In this document: in pieces, positions 20,895 through 33,700 of the stretch
How positions within the stretch are numbered: the stretch's first letter is position 1
Layout of the letters: each line of letters opens with the position of its first letter
Assembly (NCBI RefSeq): GCF_963678635.1
Contig: NC_087065.1
Location: 34,961,807-35,025,806, forward strand
Source of the DNA: Symsagittifera roscoffensis
Lineage: Eukaryota; Xenacoelomorpha; Acoela; Convolutidae
Length of the DNA stretch: 64,000 nucleotides
Direction: 5' to 3'
Program-made: the position numbers and the translations under genes
Notes under the pieces: model-generated
What the model saw: the letters and a program-made list of their open reading frames with translations, nothing else
Database searches by the model: none
What the model was told of the DNA's origin: nothing

Positions 20895-21560
20895 ACAATC
20901 ATGATTGAGGGCTCTTTCAGCCTTTTCACCCATAATGTTTACTCTTCCCTGACAATTATTCTATTTTGATCTGCATCAATGAACGTTTTTGAAGAAAACG
21001 CTCTGGTCAACTTCAAAAATCTCCTGAGTGAGGAAATAATTTTGCAAGGTGAATTTAGAGTACCAGTTACCAAAACTACTTTCCCCTACTCAGATAAACA
21101 ACGTAACTTACAACAACATTGTGTACTACAAAAAAGATCGGGTTATAGCAAGTATGAAAATTGAGAAAGACACGTTTTCCTTGGAGAAACAGCGAAACTA
21201 ACAAAAGGAGAGCATACGAGCATTGAACAAATACTTGAAGAGATTCGTCTAAATACAGAATTAGAGAAATTAGGTTACGTTACAGATCCCATAACCAAAC
21301 ATCCAATAATCAACAGCATCCCTATCTCGAGTCATTGATACAAATCGTTAAGTGAAAAACGGTTACGCATGTAGGTTTCAACCGAATCATGGATAAGTGA
21401 TCAGCAATTTGGACTTTAAAAAGCTTTTGGTCAACAGTTTTTCTAAAATTTCTGTGAACTTGCGCACAAAAATTGGAGGACTTGATACGACAACCACGCA
21501 AACCTACCACCTTTCTTGGGGCATATTAGACAACGAGGCAGTGGCTTCAATGCATTAGCC
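20895..21560 (+). pseudogene. Maverick minor capsid (penton-type) gene, copy 1
   Basis: Starts after the integrase stop. Short frames: MNVFEENALVNFKNLLSEEI at 20979, then RVPVTKTTFPYSDKQR, CVLQKRSGYSKYEN; later LDFKKLLVNS-like sequence near 21412 in another frame. The N-terminal pattern (short stretch before a beta-rich EEI-x-G-EF segment) is that of the single-jelly-roll minor capsid. Numerous frameshifts make it clearly broken; copy 2 is better preserved. Confidence 0.55.
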
Positions 21561-21886
21561 TTGGGAATAGGAAGATTGGCACTTCCATTGGCTCAACAAA
21601 TTGAGATACTCGCAGCAAAAAGTATGCACTAAGAAGAAAAAACTCTAAGCAGACACTCAAAAACACCAATAGAAAAGGATTTAAAAACAACAAGGAGAAG
21701 GAAGTAGATCTCGAAAAATTCAACCGAAATAAAAACGGCGGTGAAACGAAAAAACAAACCCGTCATCCCCAGAAAACGAACTGCCCAGAAAAGTCACTTC
21801 GATTTAATTACAAGGGTTAAAACGATTTCTAATTTATTCCCGAGTGAAGCAACTCATAGCTCGTTGGAATTAATTTAAAAACCGCT
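21561..21886 (+). pseudogene. Small basic Maverick ORF copy 1 and truncated major capsid start
   Basis: Pieces of a lysine-rich small protein, then at 21822 the equivalent of the major capsid start (ACG in place of ATG; sequence parallel to 23369). After about 65 bp it runs directly into the integrase sequence of the second duplication unit at about 21887, so a capsid-integrase junction is created. Confidence 0.6.
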
Positions 21887-22450
21887 CAAAGCAGAATCGC
21901 TCAAACTAATCATCACGACAAAACAACCGAAAAAAGTATGGGTGGACAAGGGCACAGAGTTTAAAAACTCCTTCGAAGCGTTATGTATAAAGAAAGGCAT
22001 AAAAACATATAGAGCGTAAAAAATTCAGCATTCGATGAGAGAAATATCCGCTTTTTGAAAAATTTCACATATAAATACTTGGAGGATAAACGGACATACT
22101 AATACATTGACAAATTGCAAGATTTTGTCAATGCAGTTAATTCAAGAAAAAATCGAGTCACAAATCTTGCAAAAAACAAAGTAACTAAAAAAGATGTTCC
22201 TCGCTTGGTTTCAGTAGGAGCAGAACAGTATTTGAAATTAGTTCGACTTCCAAAGCTTAGACTCGCCAAATTAGACACATCTCTTGGCAAAGGTTACAAA
22301 CAAGGGTTCACCGTTGAAGTATTCGAAGTTTTTGACATACCAACACCAAATTCTCCAATATATAATTTGATTGATACTAACAGAGAACCGATTGAAGAAA
22401 AATTTTATGAGTCTGAGCAAATTGGCGTTCTGGAGGAAGAGGAATTATAA
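21887..22450 (+). pseudogene. Maverick integrase copy 2 (C-terminal half)
   Basis: Lacks the N-terminal half and the first catalytic D, because the duplication starts inside the gene. Has LIITTKQPKKVWVDKGTEF (VD is intact here, unlike copy 1), then a stop (YRA, TAA) and a shifted region. From 22115 an open frame runs MQDFVNAVNSRKNRVTNLAK, then LRLAKLDTSLGKGYKQG and ends EEEEL. It cannot be a working integrase. Confidence 0.8.
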
Positions 22451-22456
22451 AGAATC

Positions 22457-23108
22457 ATGATTGAGGGCATTTTCAGCCTTTTCACCCATAATGTTTCCCC
22501 TTCCGTGACAATTTTCCTAGTTTCATCTGCATCAATGAACGTTTTTGAAGAAAACGCTCTGGTCAACTTCAAAAATCTCCTGAGTGAAGAAATAATTTCG
22601 GAGGTGAACTTAGAGTACCAGTTACAAAAATTACCTTCCCTACTCAGATAAACACCGTAACTGACAACAAAATTGTGTACTACAAAAAAGATTGGGTTAT
22701 AGCAAGTATGAAAATTGAGAAAGACACGTTTTCCTTGGAGAAACAGCGAAACTAACAAAAGGAGAGTATACGAGCATTGAACAAATGTTTGATGAGATTC
22801 ATCTAGATACAGAAAAAGAGAAATTAGGTTACCTTAAAGATCCCATTACCAAACATCCCATAACCAACACCCTATCTCGAGTCATTGATAGAAATCGTTG
22901 AGTGAAACACGGTTACGCATGTACGTTTGAACCAAATCATGGAAAAGTGTTCATCAATTTGGACTTTAAAAAGCTTTTGGTCAACAGTTTTTCTAAAAAT
23001 TCTGTGAACTTGCGCACAAAAATTGGAGGACTTGATACCACAGCCACGCAAACCTACCATCTTTCTCGGGGCATTATAGCCAACGAGGCAGCGGCTCCAA
23101 TGCATTAG
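22457..23108 (+). pseudogene. Maverick minor capsid (penton-type) gene, copy 2
   Basis: Frame 22457-22651 starts MIEGIFSLFTHNVSPSVTIF and includes SMNVFEENALVNFKNLLSEE; it is cut by a frameshift near 22620. The following pieces (ITFP-type strand, KIEKDTF, ETAKLTKGEY) are in other frames. The last part, 22902-23108, has MKHGYACTFEPNHGKVFINL, then DFKKLLVNSFSKNSVNLRTK and IGGL, the usual end region. It would form capsid vertices with the major capsid. At least two frameshifts and one stop are visible. Confidence 0.6.
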
Positions 23109-23365
23109 CTTTGGGAATAGGAAGAGTGGCACTTCCATTGGCTCAAAAATTGAGATAACCGCAGCAAAATCATGGACTAAAAAGAAAAACTTTAAACAGG
23201 CACTCAGAAACACCGTTAGAAAAGGATCAAAAAACAATACGGAGAAGGAAGTAGACCTGGAAAAATTCAACCGAATTAATAACGGCGGTGAAATGAAAAA
23301 ACAAACGCGTCATTCCCAGAAAACGAACTGCACAGAAAATTCACTTCGATTTATTTACAAGGGTT
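23109..23365 (+). pseudogene. Small basic Maverick ORF (copy 2)
   Basis: Between the two capsid genes a broken frame reads LGIGRVALPLAQK and later lysine-rich LEKFNRINNGGEMKKQTR. Mavericks usually have a small hydrophobic-then-basic protein at this place. It ends just before the major capsid start. Function not assigned. Confidence 0.45.
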
Positions 23366-23368
23366 AAA

Positions 23369-24640
23369 ATGATTTCTAATTTATTCCCGAGTGAAGCAAC
23401 TCATAGCTCGTTGGAATTAATTCAAAAACCGCCCTTTCTTGTCAATTTTAAAATTGCATTGACCCAAAAAACTGGAACTTCCTACTCTCCCGAATGTCCT
23501 ATGCTTGATTTTGAAGTACACAGCGACAGAACCAATTTCATCGATTTTCATCGTACTCGTTTGGAAATAGTTGCACGGATTGTTCGAAGCAATGGAACTT
23601 TGCATCGAACGCATGCTAGAGAGGCGGCAAACAGAAGTACGCCGTATTTTGTGAACATTTCTTATTCTTTTTTTTTCTGTACACTGTCTCTGAATGATGA
23701 GAAAATATCAAAAAATACCAACGCTGATTTTGCCCATAAAAGCTCTTTTGAGACCAAATTTTATTCGGTAATGATGCAAAGAAAACATGGCTTGTCAAGG
23801 TTGGCTTGTCAAGGTTTTTATTATGAAGAAAACCTATCAGCTGTTCACGGTAATGGAAGGGAAGCTGAGGATGTCACGGAGCGTAAAGCTCTCGTTAAGG
23901 CCTCGAAATAATTGAAGCTTTTTGGTAAAATTGCTTGCGAATTCTTGTCGTGTGACAGGCACCTACTTAGACAACTAGGTTGTCTCTTAGATGTTCTGGT
24001 AACGTTTTGTTGTCAAATCTGAAGTTGCAGCTAAACACTACAACGTTCAAATAATCGAAGGTAAACTCTAAGTCAGAGAGATGACTGTGACTGACTATAT
24101 TCTTTCATCGATAGAAAAATTTTGTTGAAGAACCCGACCACTTACAATTACATCGAAGTAATGCCGAAAGCTTTTGTCGCAACTGCAGGAGTAGAAAGCT
24201 GGCGACAAGAGGATGTTTTCGCAAAAGAACCTGTTCGAAGTAAAAAATGATAATAGCAGTGAGCATAAACTAAGCATATTTGGGTACTAATAGAACAAAT
24301 CTGTTTCAATACCAGAAGTTTGGGTTGAATGAGATCATTTTGTACAGTAACGACCTACTCATTGACGGAGTTTCAACAGACAATGAAACCTTTTATTACA
24401 AAACGCTTGTAGCTCTTGATTTTTGTTGAACACTAGTCATGAAAGCAGTCTCGCTAATGATATAATCGGTCTCACTGGTAGTAACATTTTTAAACAAGAG
24501 AGCAAAAGAAAAACAATATTTAAAATTTGAATTCCTTCTCCATGATAAATTTCACTAGCAAAATGTATGAAATGGATTCAGTAGTAGATGTTGAGCTTCC
24601 ATCCTAAAGATGGTTGTGTTTTACATTAGCTTACCCTGAA
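23369..24640 (+). pseudogene. Maverick major capsid (double-jelly-roll type), broken
   Basis: Frame 23369-23911 starts with an ATG: MISNLFPSEATHSSLELIQK, then YSPECPMLDFEVHSDRTNF, FIDFHRTRLEIVARIV, NANFAHKSS-like (NADFAHKSSFETKF) and ACQGFYYEENLSAV. Further coding continues to about 24600 in shifting frames: KLFGKIACEFLSCDRHLL, then NPTTYNYIEVMPKAFVATAG and WRQEDVFAKEPV. It ends near KMYEMDSVVDVELPS. It is the best preserved structural gene of the element but has three or more frameshifts or stops. The double-jelly-roll assignment rests on family resemblance of these blocks, not on a structure. Confidence 0.6.
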
Positions 24641-25072
24641 GTTGTACCACGAGATGGGAATGAAAATTGCTCGCATCGGAAAAATTCTTCACTTCCGCCA
24701 AAGTCACTGGATGACAACCTTTGTCAACCTCATCATGCGCCTACGAAAAGTCGATGTAAATAAATTCCAGGAGAATTTTTACAAGCTAATTGTTAATTCA
24801 GCAATCGGTAGGACATTGGAGTCTATGTTAGGAAGAAAAAAGCTGGAGATTGTAAGGAATGAGAGTGAGCTTCTACAAAAATCAGCTCTGAGCACGAGGA
24901 AGAGCTTTGAACTCATTGAACATCAATTAGCCACAATCAGCTTTTGAGTAACAAAAATATTTTGGGACAAACCTATGATAGTTGGTGCGACCATCTTAGA
25001 TCTCCCAAGCGTTTCATGTTTCAATTTCACTATCAAAAAATGAAACCGTATCTAACCTTGGAACTACTATAC
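24612..25072 (+). pseudogene. Maverick DNA polymerase B fragment (third, truncated copy)
   Basis: Frame 24642-24947: MYHEMGMKIARIGKILHFRQ, then VDVNKFQENFYKLIVNSAIG (polymerase motif B region) and GRKKLEIVRNESELLQKSAL. A shifted part adds KPMIVGATILDLP and MKPYLTLELL. It corresponds to the last part of the polymerase copies at 30.7 and 34.0 kb but stops before the DTDS motif, and is fused there to an integrase tail. Confidence 0.8.
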
Positions 25073-25210
25073 ATGAAGTGTTTGAAATTTTTGACATACC
25101 AACACAAAACTCTCTAACATATAATTTGATTGATACTAACAGAGAACCAATTGAGGGAAAACTTTACGAGTCTGAGCAAATTGGCGTTCTGGAGGCGGAG
25201 AAATCATAAA
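25073..25210 (+). pseudogene. Third copy of the Maverick integrase tail
   Basis: Encodes VFEIFDIPTQNSLTYNLIDT and EPIEGKLYESEQIGVLEAEK, parallel to 20763-20894 and 22319-22450. The rest of integrase is absent. It joins the polymerase fragment at about 25073 without a spacer. Confidence 0.8.
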
Positions 25211-25920
25211 CAATCATGACTTTGGTTTTTAGTGTGGAACGTTGAAGAATGACTGATCACAGTAAACAGGATAGATCATGCGTTCTCAAAGTAACAATTT
25301 GTGTGCCTCAAGGCGCTCGCAACAATTTTAAGCGCGCCTCAAGCCATAATAATAAAACATAATCACCAAGGAAAAAATAACCTAAACGATAAACCACTTT
25401 GTTCATGGGTATTTGCTTGCTCTTTTCCCCGGGTATACACTAAAAATCTTCCTGTGATTTTTATTATGACGATTAATTGAATAACTGCTATGAATCATGG
25501 TTATAAAACTTTTTGAGTAAGACAAAGAATGTTTGGCAAACTAACAAGAAAACTTGAACCTGAGTACTTTCGCCCGTAGCCACTATAATAAAGCTATAAC
25601 ATAAACCTACGGATTTTCATATGCATTCTAAACATGACGTTTGGCGTCGTGCAAGAAAGAATAAATAAAATTTGATAGCCTCGCCTGAAATTTTATTAGT
25701 TTTGACCTGATTGATCCTTGCCACTTTTTTCTTGATTTCATTCTCAGTAATAGACTTTACACTTTTCATTCATTTTCTCAATATCACTTCTGTAATTAAG
25801 TCGAATTATTTTAACAAGATTTAAAACAACTTCATGACTAGTCCCTCACAAAAAAAATTAGTGTCTGAACAGTTATCTACCAAACATACACAAGAGAATT
25901 GATTGCAGTCATCCATCAAC

Positions 25921-25951
<31 letters not shown>

Positions 25952-27795
25952 CTCTCCGTTTAGAGCAAGACCATTCAATTAGTTGGCTCCGTGAAAAAAC
26001 GACGGCAATCAAAACGTAGATTGGACTACACAGGTTGCAAACTACTACCGAATTACTTCCTTGACCAGATCAATCTACTTCGACAAAAACGAAAAAGAAA
26101 AAAAACGCACGGAGAAGAATATAGGAAAATGAAGGTACGAGAGTTGCACTATTAACGAGAGCTATCCGGCATTAGAAAAGACTCAGATAAACGACACAAC
26201 TTCGCTCAAGCAGTCTCCCAGAAAAATTCCCTTCGCGTATGACTGAAGACAATCCCGTTGTACAAAAATCAGGAATATGTAGTCTTGATTGGGCGAATTG
26301 CGAAGCGTATTTTCATATTCCGACAGCAATGTCTCCCGAGTCGTTTGTTAGGGGAGCAGTTTCAACTCCAGAACAACCAACTTTCTTTTCGGATGCTAGG
26401 AATTCATCAACACAGAGTGCCCCTCAGGGGCACTTGGTTCAGTGACCACATATCTCATTCAAGGAGCACCTCCAAATGCAGCTGGCGATGCTCAAAAAAG
26501 AGAATAAACATTTTCTTGAGTTCTAATATCTTAAACAAAAAGATTTCTTTTGTTTCGTTTATGATTCTTCAGGTTTTTTAATTTCATTTTTGTTTGATTG
26601 AGTTTTCAACTCGTTTCAACATGAGCCTGTTTAAATCATTTGTCGCAAATTTTTTCTCGCATAGTAGATCAATTAAAATTTGCTCTGTAAAACTTTCAGC
26701 AAACTGTTAGAAAAAATCTTGGAAAAAAAACTTCAAAAAAAACTCATAAGTCGAGAATAATTTTTTGTTAATAATGAGGTTACTGCGTGAGAGAAAATGA
26801 GAGAGAGAGAGAGAGAGATAAAAATACACTTACTCATTAATGAAACCCAGTTGAAAAAATCCTTTTGAGATTATTGCTTTCTTTTAAAAAAAAAGATAAA
26901 TATAGAAGAGTCCAACATTTTCATGTTGGTAGTCCACCCCTTTTTATTTGTCTTTTTTGTACATTCTCTTAGGCTTTACGCAAAGTAACAAAGAGGGTTT
27001 TAAGCCATAACTTTGCTTCAACTGAAATTTTGTGTTTAACTAAAATTATTTAAAAAAAAAACAAAACTTATGTTTTTTTTCGAAAGCTGATCGTGACCCT
27101 TGACCCTGGTCAGAAAATTATAGTAAATTAACCGAGAGTAGTTTCATTTTTTTGCCAACTAATTTTTTTATAATACAAAAATCAGATTTTGCCAAAAAAT
27201 CACAAACTTTCAGGCCTCTACTCTCATTGGTTGGGCTATAATAGTTTTAAAATTTCTACTATTGCCCTAATTTGGCATCAGATAGCTCCTAAAAAGTTCA
27301 TATCACATATTTGCACAAATTTAAAATGAAAATGGACACTTTATGGTTAAAATTACAAAAAAAAACTTAAAAGTTTTTGTTTGTTCAAGTTTTGAACTTG
27401 ACCAGTAGAACTGTGCTCGAGATCATAATAAAATTACTGGTTTCGTTTCAATTAATTTTTATGACATTTTTTTATTAAAACAATCTTCATGTTTTGACAA
27501 CATAAAAAAGTTGAGGTATTCCTTTAATTTGGTGAGAAATCATTATTTTTTCCACTTGATTTTACAGAACGGGAGGCGTTCCCGAGGAGCGTAGCGAATA
27601 GCAACGCTGGGTTAGCTATTTTCCCTTAAACCATAAGGCTATGCCTTTTTATGTCGAAGGATATGATATAAAATCTTTCACGGTACATTGAATTCAATGA
27701 AAGGAACTTTGATTTCGATATCTTTTAAACCTATTCAATTGACAAACTATGCTTATCATGCACCTGCAACTATCAAGATATCCACTTTGCAATTT
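25211..27795. other. Long AT-rich Maverick interior with little coding content
   Basis: No gene is recognised. A plus ORF at 26239-26445 (MTEDNPVVQKSGICSLDWAN, 68 residues) is uninterrupted but resembles nothing I know. There are (AG)n microsatellites at about 25921-25950 and 26798-26818. A GC-richer block (about 27567-27610, GAGGAGCGTAGCGAATAGC) stands out from its surroundings. The minus ORF 26012-25821 overlaps the AG repeat and is spurious. Confidence 0.4.
25921..25950. repeat. (AG)n microsatellite
   Basis: AG repeat of about 30 bases with one interruption (GAAAGAG). A second, shorter GA run lies at 26798-26818. Confidence 0.9.
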
Positions 27796-30700
27796 TTTTT
27801 CTTCTAAATTTACTGTCCCATATTTCAGCTTAATCAGATAATTGAGAGCTTTATTTTCTGAACACGTTTATCTCGTATTTTTACTTTTTTTATGCCTATT
27901 TAAGCAAACCAAGAAGTTATCTTGAAACTACTAAAAAATTACTGTTTCCCAGTTGAAACCAATCAGAAAAAAATTAGGCTCTGAATCAGTCCAATCTGAT
28001 TCATTCTAAGCTTTAAATTTTGTAATTTGGCGCTGAAATAGAATTTGAAAGTCTAAACCAGTCCCCCAACCTTAAAAAAAATTATCGCTACCCATTAAAA
28101 AAACAGCAAAAGTTTGAGGCTTTAAATGCATCAGTTTTTCAATATACAAAATCTTTAGACTTGAACAAGTTTTTGTGCCGTAAAGAGCTTAAAACTGTAA
28201 TAAACAAAAAATTTTAAAGGAAAGTACTTATAGTCAAGTTAACGGCGAAGTATAATTCCCGTTAATGGCTTCTATTTGTCCTTACTCGCGAAACGTTTAG
28301 TTTTTATTCCTATTCAGTTCTCGTTTTTGCTTCTTCATAAGCAGTTTTACTTCAATCTTGAAATTGTTTTCATTCCTGAATTACATCAGTAATTTCAACA
28401 AACAAGGCCAAACCGTATCGCAACACCTGTTCCTTGCCAGCAATGCGGAAGAATATTGAGCTCTAAAAGGAACTTGAGGAGACATGAGCAAAAAGTTCAG
28501 AAGATCCTTCATCTGCCTCCTCCTCAAACTGCTTGCGATGAGTGTCTCGAATCACTCGAAAGTTTGTCAGAAGCCCGAGAGCACGTCGAGCTGACACATG
28601 AAATGACGTCCAATCTTCATTGTATTTGTTGCCATACAACATTTCTCATCGCGGAAAGCTATCAACAACAAGTGCTGAAGAAGCACGCATTGCCAATTTT
28701 GGATGGCACAGAGACGACCTCTTCCGCTGTTCCAGCGGGAAACGAGCTCAGAGGGAAATTGTGCAGATACTATCTCAAAGTTGGTGAAATAAACTGGATT
28801 TGCTTCAAGTCATGATGCAAAACAAGGAGGAAATAGATGCTCTCATAGTGGAAAGGGTCAAAGAGGGTCCAAACAAAGTGCAATTCCATTTTGAAGTGGC
28901 GATGATCAAAATTCCCACTGTGCAAGACGGGGACACTGGATACTACGAGATCAGTATTCAATTTCTAAACATTAAGACATCTCCAGAAACTGGGAGAGTA
29001 CGTGTGGCACAAAGTGCATCGAATCCAATCTGAGATTTGCCGCAAGTGTTTCAACACATTCGCTTCATTAGAAACTCTGAGAAGATATCAAGAATTTTGC
29101 TACCAAGACGATGATGTCGTCATAACAATGCCCAGGCCGGGAAAGAAAGACAACGAGTTCAAAAACTCAACAGCTCGTTGGTACGTACCCAGAGTCATCT
29201 ACTTTGATTTGGATTCACTGCTCTTACCTTTATACTGATCCGATCCTTAAACAACCCGATCCTTAAAATCTAGTATGCAAACAATTTAAATCCATCAACC
29301 GAGCGGTTACGCCGTAGCATCAATCGAATTTGGGGGAAAACCTGTCAACGTTTGAGCTTAAAAGAGGACCGAATGTGATGGAAGAGCTCATTAGCTCCCT
29401 AGAATCGTTAGCGAGACAAGTTTGCGGTGAAAATGGAAATATTAGACTTTAACCGGCATAACGGACCAGGAACACGGGAAGATGCTACGGTTTGTTCGAT
29501 CTGCGAGAACAATTTTTCCGACAAGGATCAATTGGTACTTGATCATTGCCATTACAGAAATTAGTTCGTGGGTTGGGCACATAATGAGTGTAACGCTTGT
29601 AGAAAAACAACAAATTACATTCCAGTGGTAGCTCATAATTTGTCAAATTATCACTTACACTTTATAATCAAAGTTCTGGCAAAAAGCAATTTGGAAAACA
29701 ATTTTTCTGTAATACCTGCATCGGAAAAAAACATATATCCTTGACAATAATCTCAGCATATATAAAAACGTACTCGGACAAAACCGAAAAATCAAAAAAC
29801 TCTACGAAAGTCTGAGATTCATATCGATTCATATAGATTCATGCTAGCGCCGCTGGCAAAACTTGTCGATAACTTGCCCAACAAAAGTTGTTTTCTGCTG
29901 GAGAACTATTTTGAAAAACTCAGTATGTTGAAACAGAAACGGCAGTACCCCTGCTCATACATTTTCCTCGAAACACTCCGAGAATCTCGAAATTGCCCGC
30001 AATCAACGTGGAAAAATAGTCTTACAGGAGGGGATGTGAGTGTTACAAGAAGCGAGTTAAATCATGCCCTAAAAATTTTCACCGAGCTGAAGTGTGGTTC
30101 ACTTAGTTATTACCACGACTTGTATTTGACTACAGATATGCTATCACTTGCTTTCGTTTTCGAAGCTTTTCGTGATGTTTGCTATCAAAATTTCCGGCTG
30201 GATTGCGCCTGTTACTTCACGGCCAGTAGCCTTTTAGGGGACGCCTTTTTCAAAGCCTGACCTGAAACTCTTAACGAACAGAGAACATCTGGACCTTAAG
30301 CAGCAAAAAATACGAGGAGGCATGTCGTCGGTTTGCGCGCGCCAATTTTACAAAGCAAAAAATAAATACTTTGACAATTTTTTGCCCTCAGAACCATCAA
30401 GGTACATCCTCAATTTTCACGAATACAGATTTTTACGGTGGGATAATGAAACACTGCCCCCTGCCATTAAAATACTTCTCAATAGTTGAAAAAAGATTGG
30501 AAGACATACTGCTCACCAGCGAAACCTCAGAGTGGGGTTATATAGTTGAAGTTGATTTGACCAAACCCGAAGACCTTTATAACTTTTTTGCTGATTACCC
30601 TGTTGTCCCTTCTCGTGAAGTAGTGGACATCGGTGAAATGAGCAACGAGCAAGTCGAATTGTTGGGAAATTTGGGAATCAACACACTGCCAAAGCGTCTG

Positions 30701-33700
30701 CAGAGCTTGCATTCTAAAGAAGATTAAGTTTTACATTACCTTACCCTGAAGCTGTACCACGAGATGGGAATGAAAATAGCTCGCCTCGGAAAAATTTTTC
30801 AGTTCCGACAAAGTCATTGGATGACACCCTTTGTCAACCTCAACATCCGCCTACGAAAAGCCGAGGTAAATAAATTCCAGGAGAATTTTTTCAAGCTAAT
30901 TTTTAATTCAGCATTCGGTACGACAGTGGAATCTGTGTTAGAAAGAAAAAAAAATTGGATATTGTAAGGAATGAGAGTGAACTTCTTCAAAAAACAGCTC
31001 TGAGCACGATGAAGAGCTTTGAAATCATTCACAACAACTTCTTTCTTCTAAATTTACTGTCCCATATTTCAGCTTAATCAGATAATTGAGAGCTTTATTT
31101 TCTGAACACGTTTATCTCATATTTTTACTTTTTTATGCCTATTTAAGGAAACCAAGAAGTTATCTTGAAACTATTAAAAAAATTACTGTTTCCCAAATGA
31201 AACCAATAAGAAAAAAAATTAGGCTCTGAATCAGTCCAATCTGAATCATTCTAAGCTTTAAATTTTGTAATTTGGCGCTGAAATAGAATTTGAAAGTCTA
31301 AACCAGTCCCCCAACCTTAAAAAAAATTATCGCTACCCATAAAAAAAAACAGCAAAAGTTTGAGGCTTTAAATGCATCAGTTTTTCAATATACAAAATAC
31401 AGAATCTTTAGACTTGAACAAGTTTTTGTGCCGTAAAGAGCTTAAAACTGTAATAAACAAAATTTTTTAAAGGAAAGTACTTATAGTCAAGTTAACGGCG
31501 AAGTATAATTCCCGTTAATGGCTTCTATTTGTCCTTACTCGCGAAACGTTTAGTTTTTATTCCTATTCAGTTCTCGTTTTTGCTTCTTCATAAGCAGTTT
31601 TACTTCAATCTTGAAATTGTTTTCTTTCCTGAATTACAACAGTAACTTCAACAAACAATGCCGAACCGTATCGCAACACCTGTTCCTTGCCAGCAATGCG
31701 GAAGAATATTGAGCTCTAAAAGGAACTTGAGGAGACATGAGCAAAAAGTTCAGAAGATCCTTCATCTGCCTCCTCCTCAAACTGCTTGCGATGAGTGTCT
31801 CGAATCACTCGAAAGTTTGTCGGAAGCCCGAGAGCACGTCGAGCTGACACATGAAATGACGTCCAATCTTCATTGTATCTGTTGCCATACAACATTTCTC
31901 ATCGCGGAAAGCTATCAACAACAAGTGCTGAAGAAGCACGCATTGCCAATTTTGGATGGCACCGAGACGACCTCTTCCGCTGCCCCAGCGGGAAACGAGC
32001 TCAGAGGGAAATTGCGCAGATACTATCTCAAAGTTGGTGAAAAAAACTGGATTTGCTTCAAGTCATGATGCAAAACAAGGAGGAAATAGATGCTCTCATA
32101 GTGAAAAGGGTCAAAGAGGGTCCAAACAAAGTGCAATTCCATATTGAAGTGGCGATGATCAAAATTCCCACTGTGCAAGACGGGGATACTGGATACTACG
32201 AGATCAGTATTCAATTTCTAAACACTAAGACATCTCCAGAAACTGGGCGAGTACGTGTGGCACAAAGTGCATCGATTCCAATCTGAGATTTGCCGCAAGT
32301 GTTTCAACACATTCGCTTCATTAGAAACTCTGAGAAGATATCAAGAATTTTGCTACCAAGACGATGATGTCGTCATAACAATGCCCAGGCCGGGAAAGAA
32401 AGACAACGAGTTCAAAAACTCAACAGCTTGTTGGTACGTACCCAGAGTCATCTACTTTGATTTGGATTCACTGATCTTACCATTATACTGATTCGATCCT
32501 TAAACAACCCGATCCTTAAAATCTAGTATGCAAAAAATTTAAATCCATCAACCGAGCGGTTACGTCGTAGCAGCAATCGAATTTGGGGAAAAACCTGTCA
32601 ACGTTTGAGCTTAAAAGAGGACCGAATGTGATGGAAGAGCTAATTAGCTCCCTAGAATCGTTAGCGAGACAAGTTTTCGGTGAAAATGGAAATATTACAC
32701 TTTAACCGGCATAACGGACCAGGAACACGGGAAGATGCTACGGTTTGTTCGATCTGCGAGAACAATTTTTCCGACAAGGATCAATTGGTACTTGATCATT
32801 GCCATTACAGAAATTAGTTCGTGGGTTGGGCACATAATGAGTGTAACGCTTGTAGAAAAACAACAAATTACATTCCAGTGGTAGCTCATAATTTGTCAAA
32901 TTATCACTTACACTTTATAATCAAAGTTCTGGCAAAAAGCAATTTGGAAAACAATTTTTCTGTAATACCTGCATCGGAAAAAAACATATATCCTTGACAA
33001 TAATCTCAGCATATATAAAAACGTACTCGGACAAAACCGAAAAATCAAAAAACTCTACGAAAGTCTGAGATTCATATCGATTCATATAGATTCATGCTAG
33101 CGCCGCTGGCAAAACTTGTCGATAACTTGCCCAACAAAAGTTGTTTTCTGCTGGAGAACTATTTTGAAAAACTCAGTATGTTGAAACAGAAACGGCAGTA
33201 CCCCTGCTCATACATTTTCCTCGAAACACTCCGAGAATCTCGAAATTGCCCGCAATCAACGTGGAAAATAGTCTTACAGGAGGGGATGTGAGTGTTACAA
33301 GAAGCGAGTTAAATCATGCCCTAAAAATTTTCACCGAGCTGAAGTGTGGTTCACTTAGTTATTACCACGACTTGTATTTGACTACAGATATGCTATCACT
33401 TGCTTTCATTTTCGAAGCTTTTCGTGATGTTTGCTATCAAATTTACCGGCTGGATTGCGCTTGTTACTTCACGGCCAGTAGCCTTTTAGGGGACGCCTTT
33501 TTAAAAGCCTGACCTGAAACTCTTAACGAACAGAGAACATTTTCGACCTTAAGCAGCAAAAAATACGAGGAGGCATGTCGTCGGTTTGCGCGCGCCAATT
33601 TTACAAAGCAAAAAATAAATACTTTGACAATTTTTTGCCCTCAGAACCATCAAGGTACATCCTCAATTTTCACGAATACAATTTTTTACGGTGGGATAAT

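Larger units (their letters stand above)
20330..23434 (+). repeat. 1.55-kb tandem duplication: integrase end, minor capsid, small ORF, capsid start
   Basis: Unit 1 runs from about 20330 to 21886 and unit 2 from about 21887 to 23434. Matching points lie 1547-1556 bp apart (for example the LVS-GAEQYLK codons at 20649 and 22205, and the capsid start at 21822 and 23369). The junction joins the first capsid codons to integrase. Copies differ by about several percent plus indels. Confidence 0.85.

Noticed and set aside
24095-24277. Minus-strand ORF of 60 codons in the capsid gene
   Set aside because: Shadow of the major capsid sequence on the plus strand (for example the EVMPKAFVATAG region).
29442-29636. 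Minus-strand ORF repeated at 32695-32889
   Set aside because: It is conserved only because it is antisense to the duplicated polymerase segment with the HNH-like motif.
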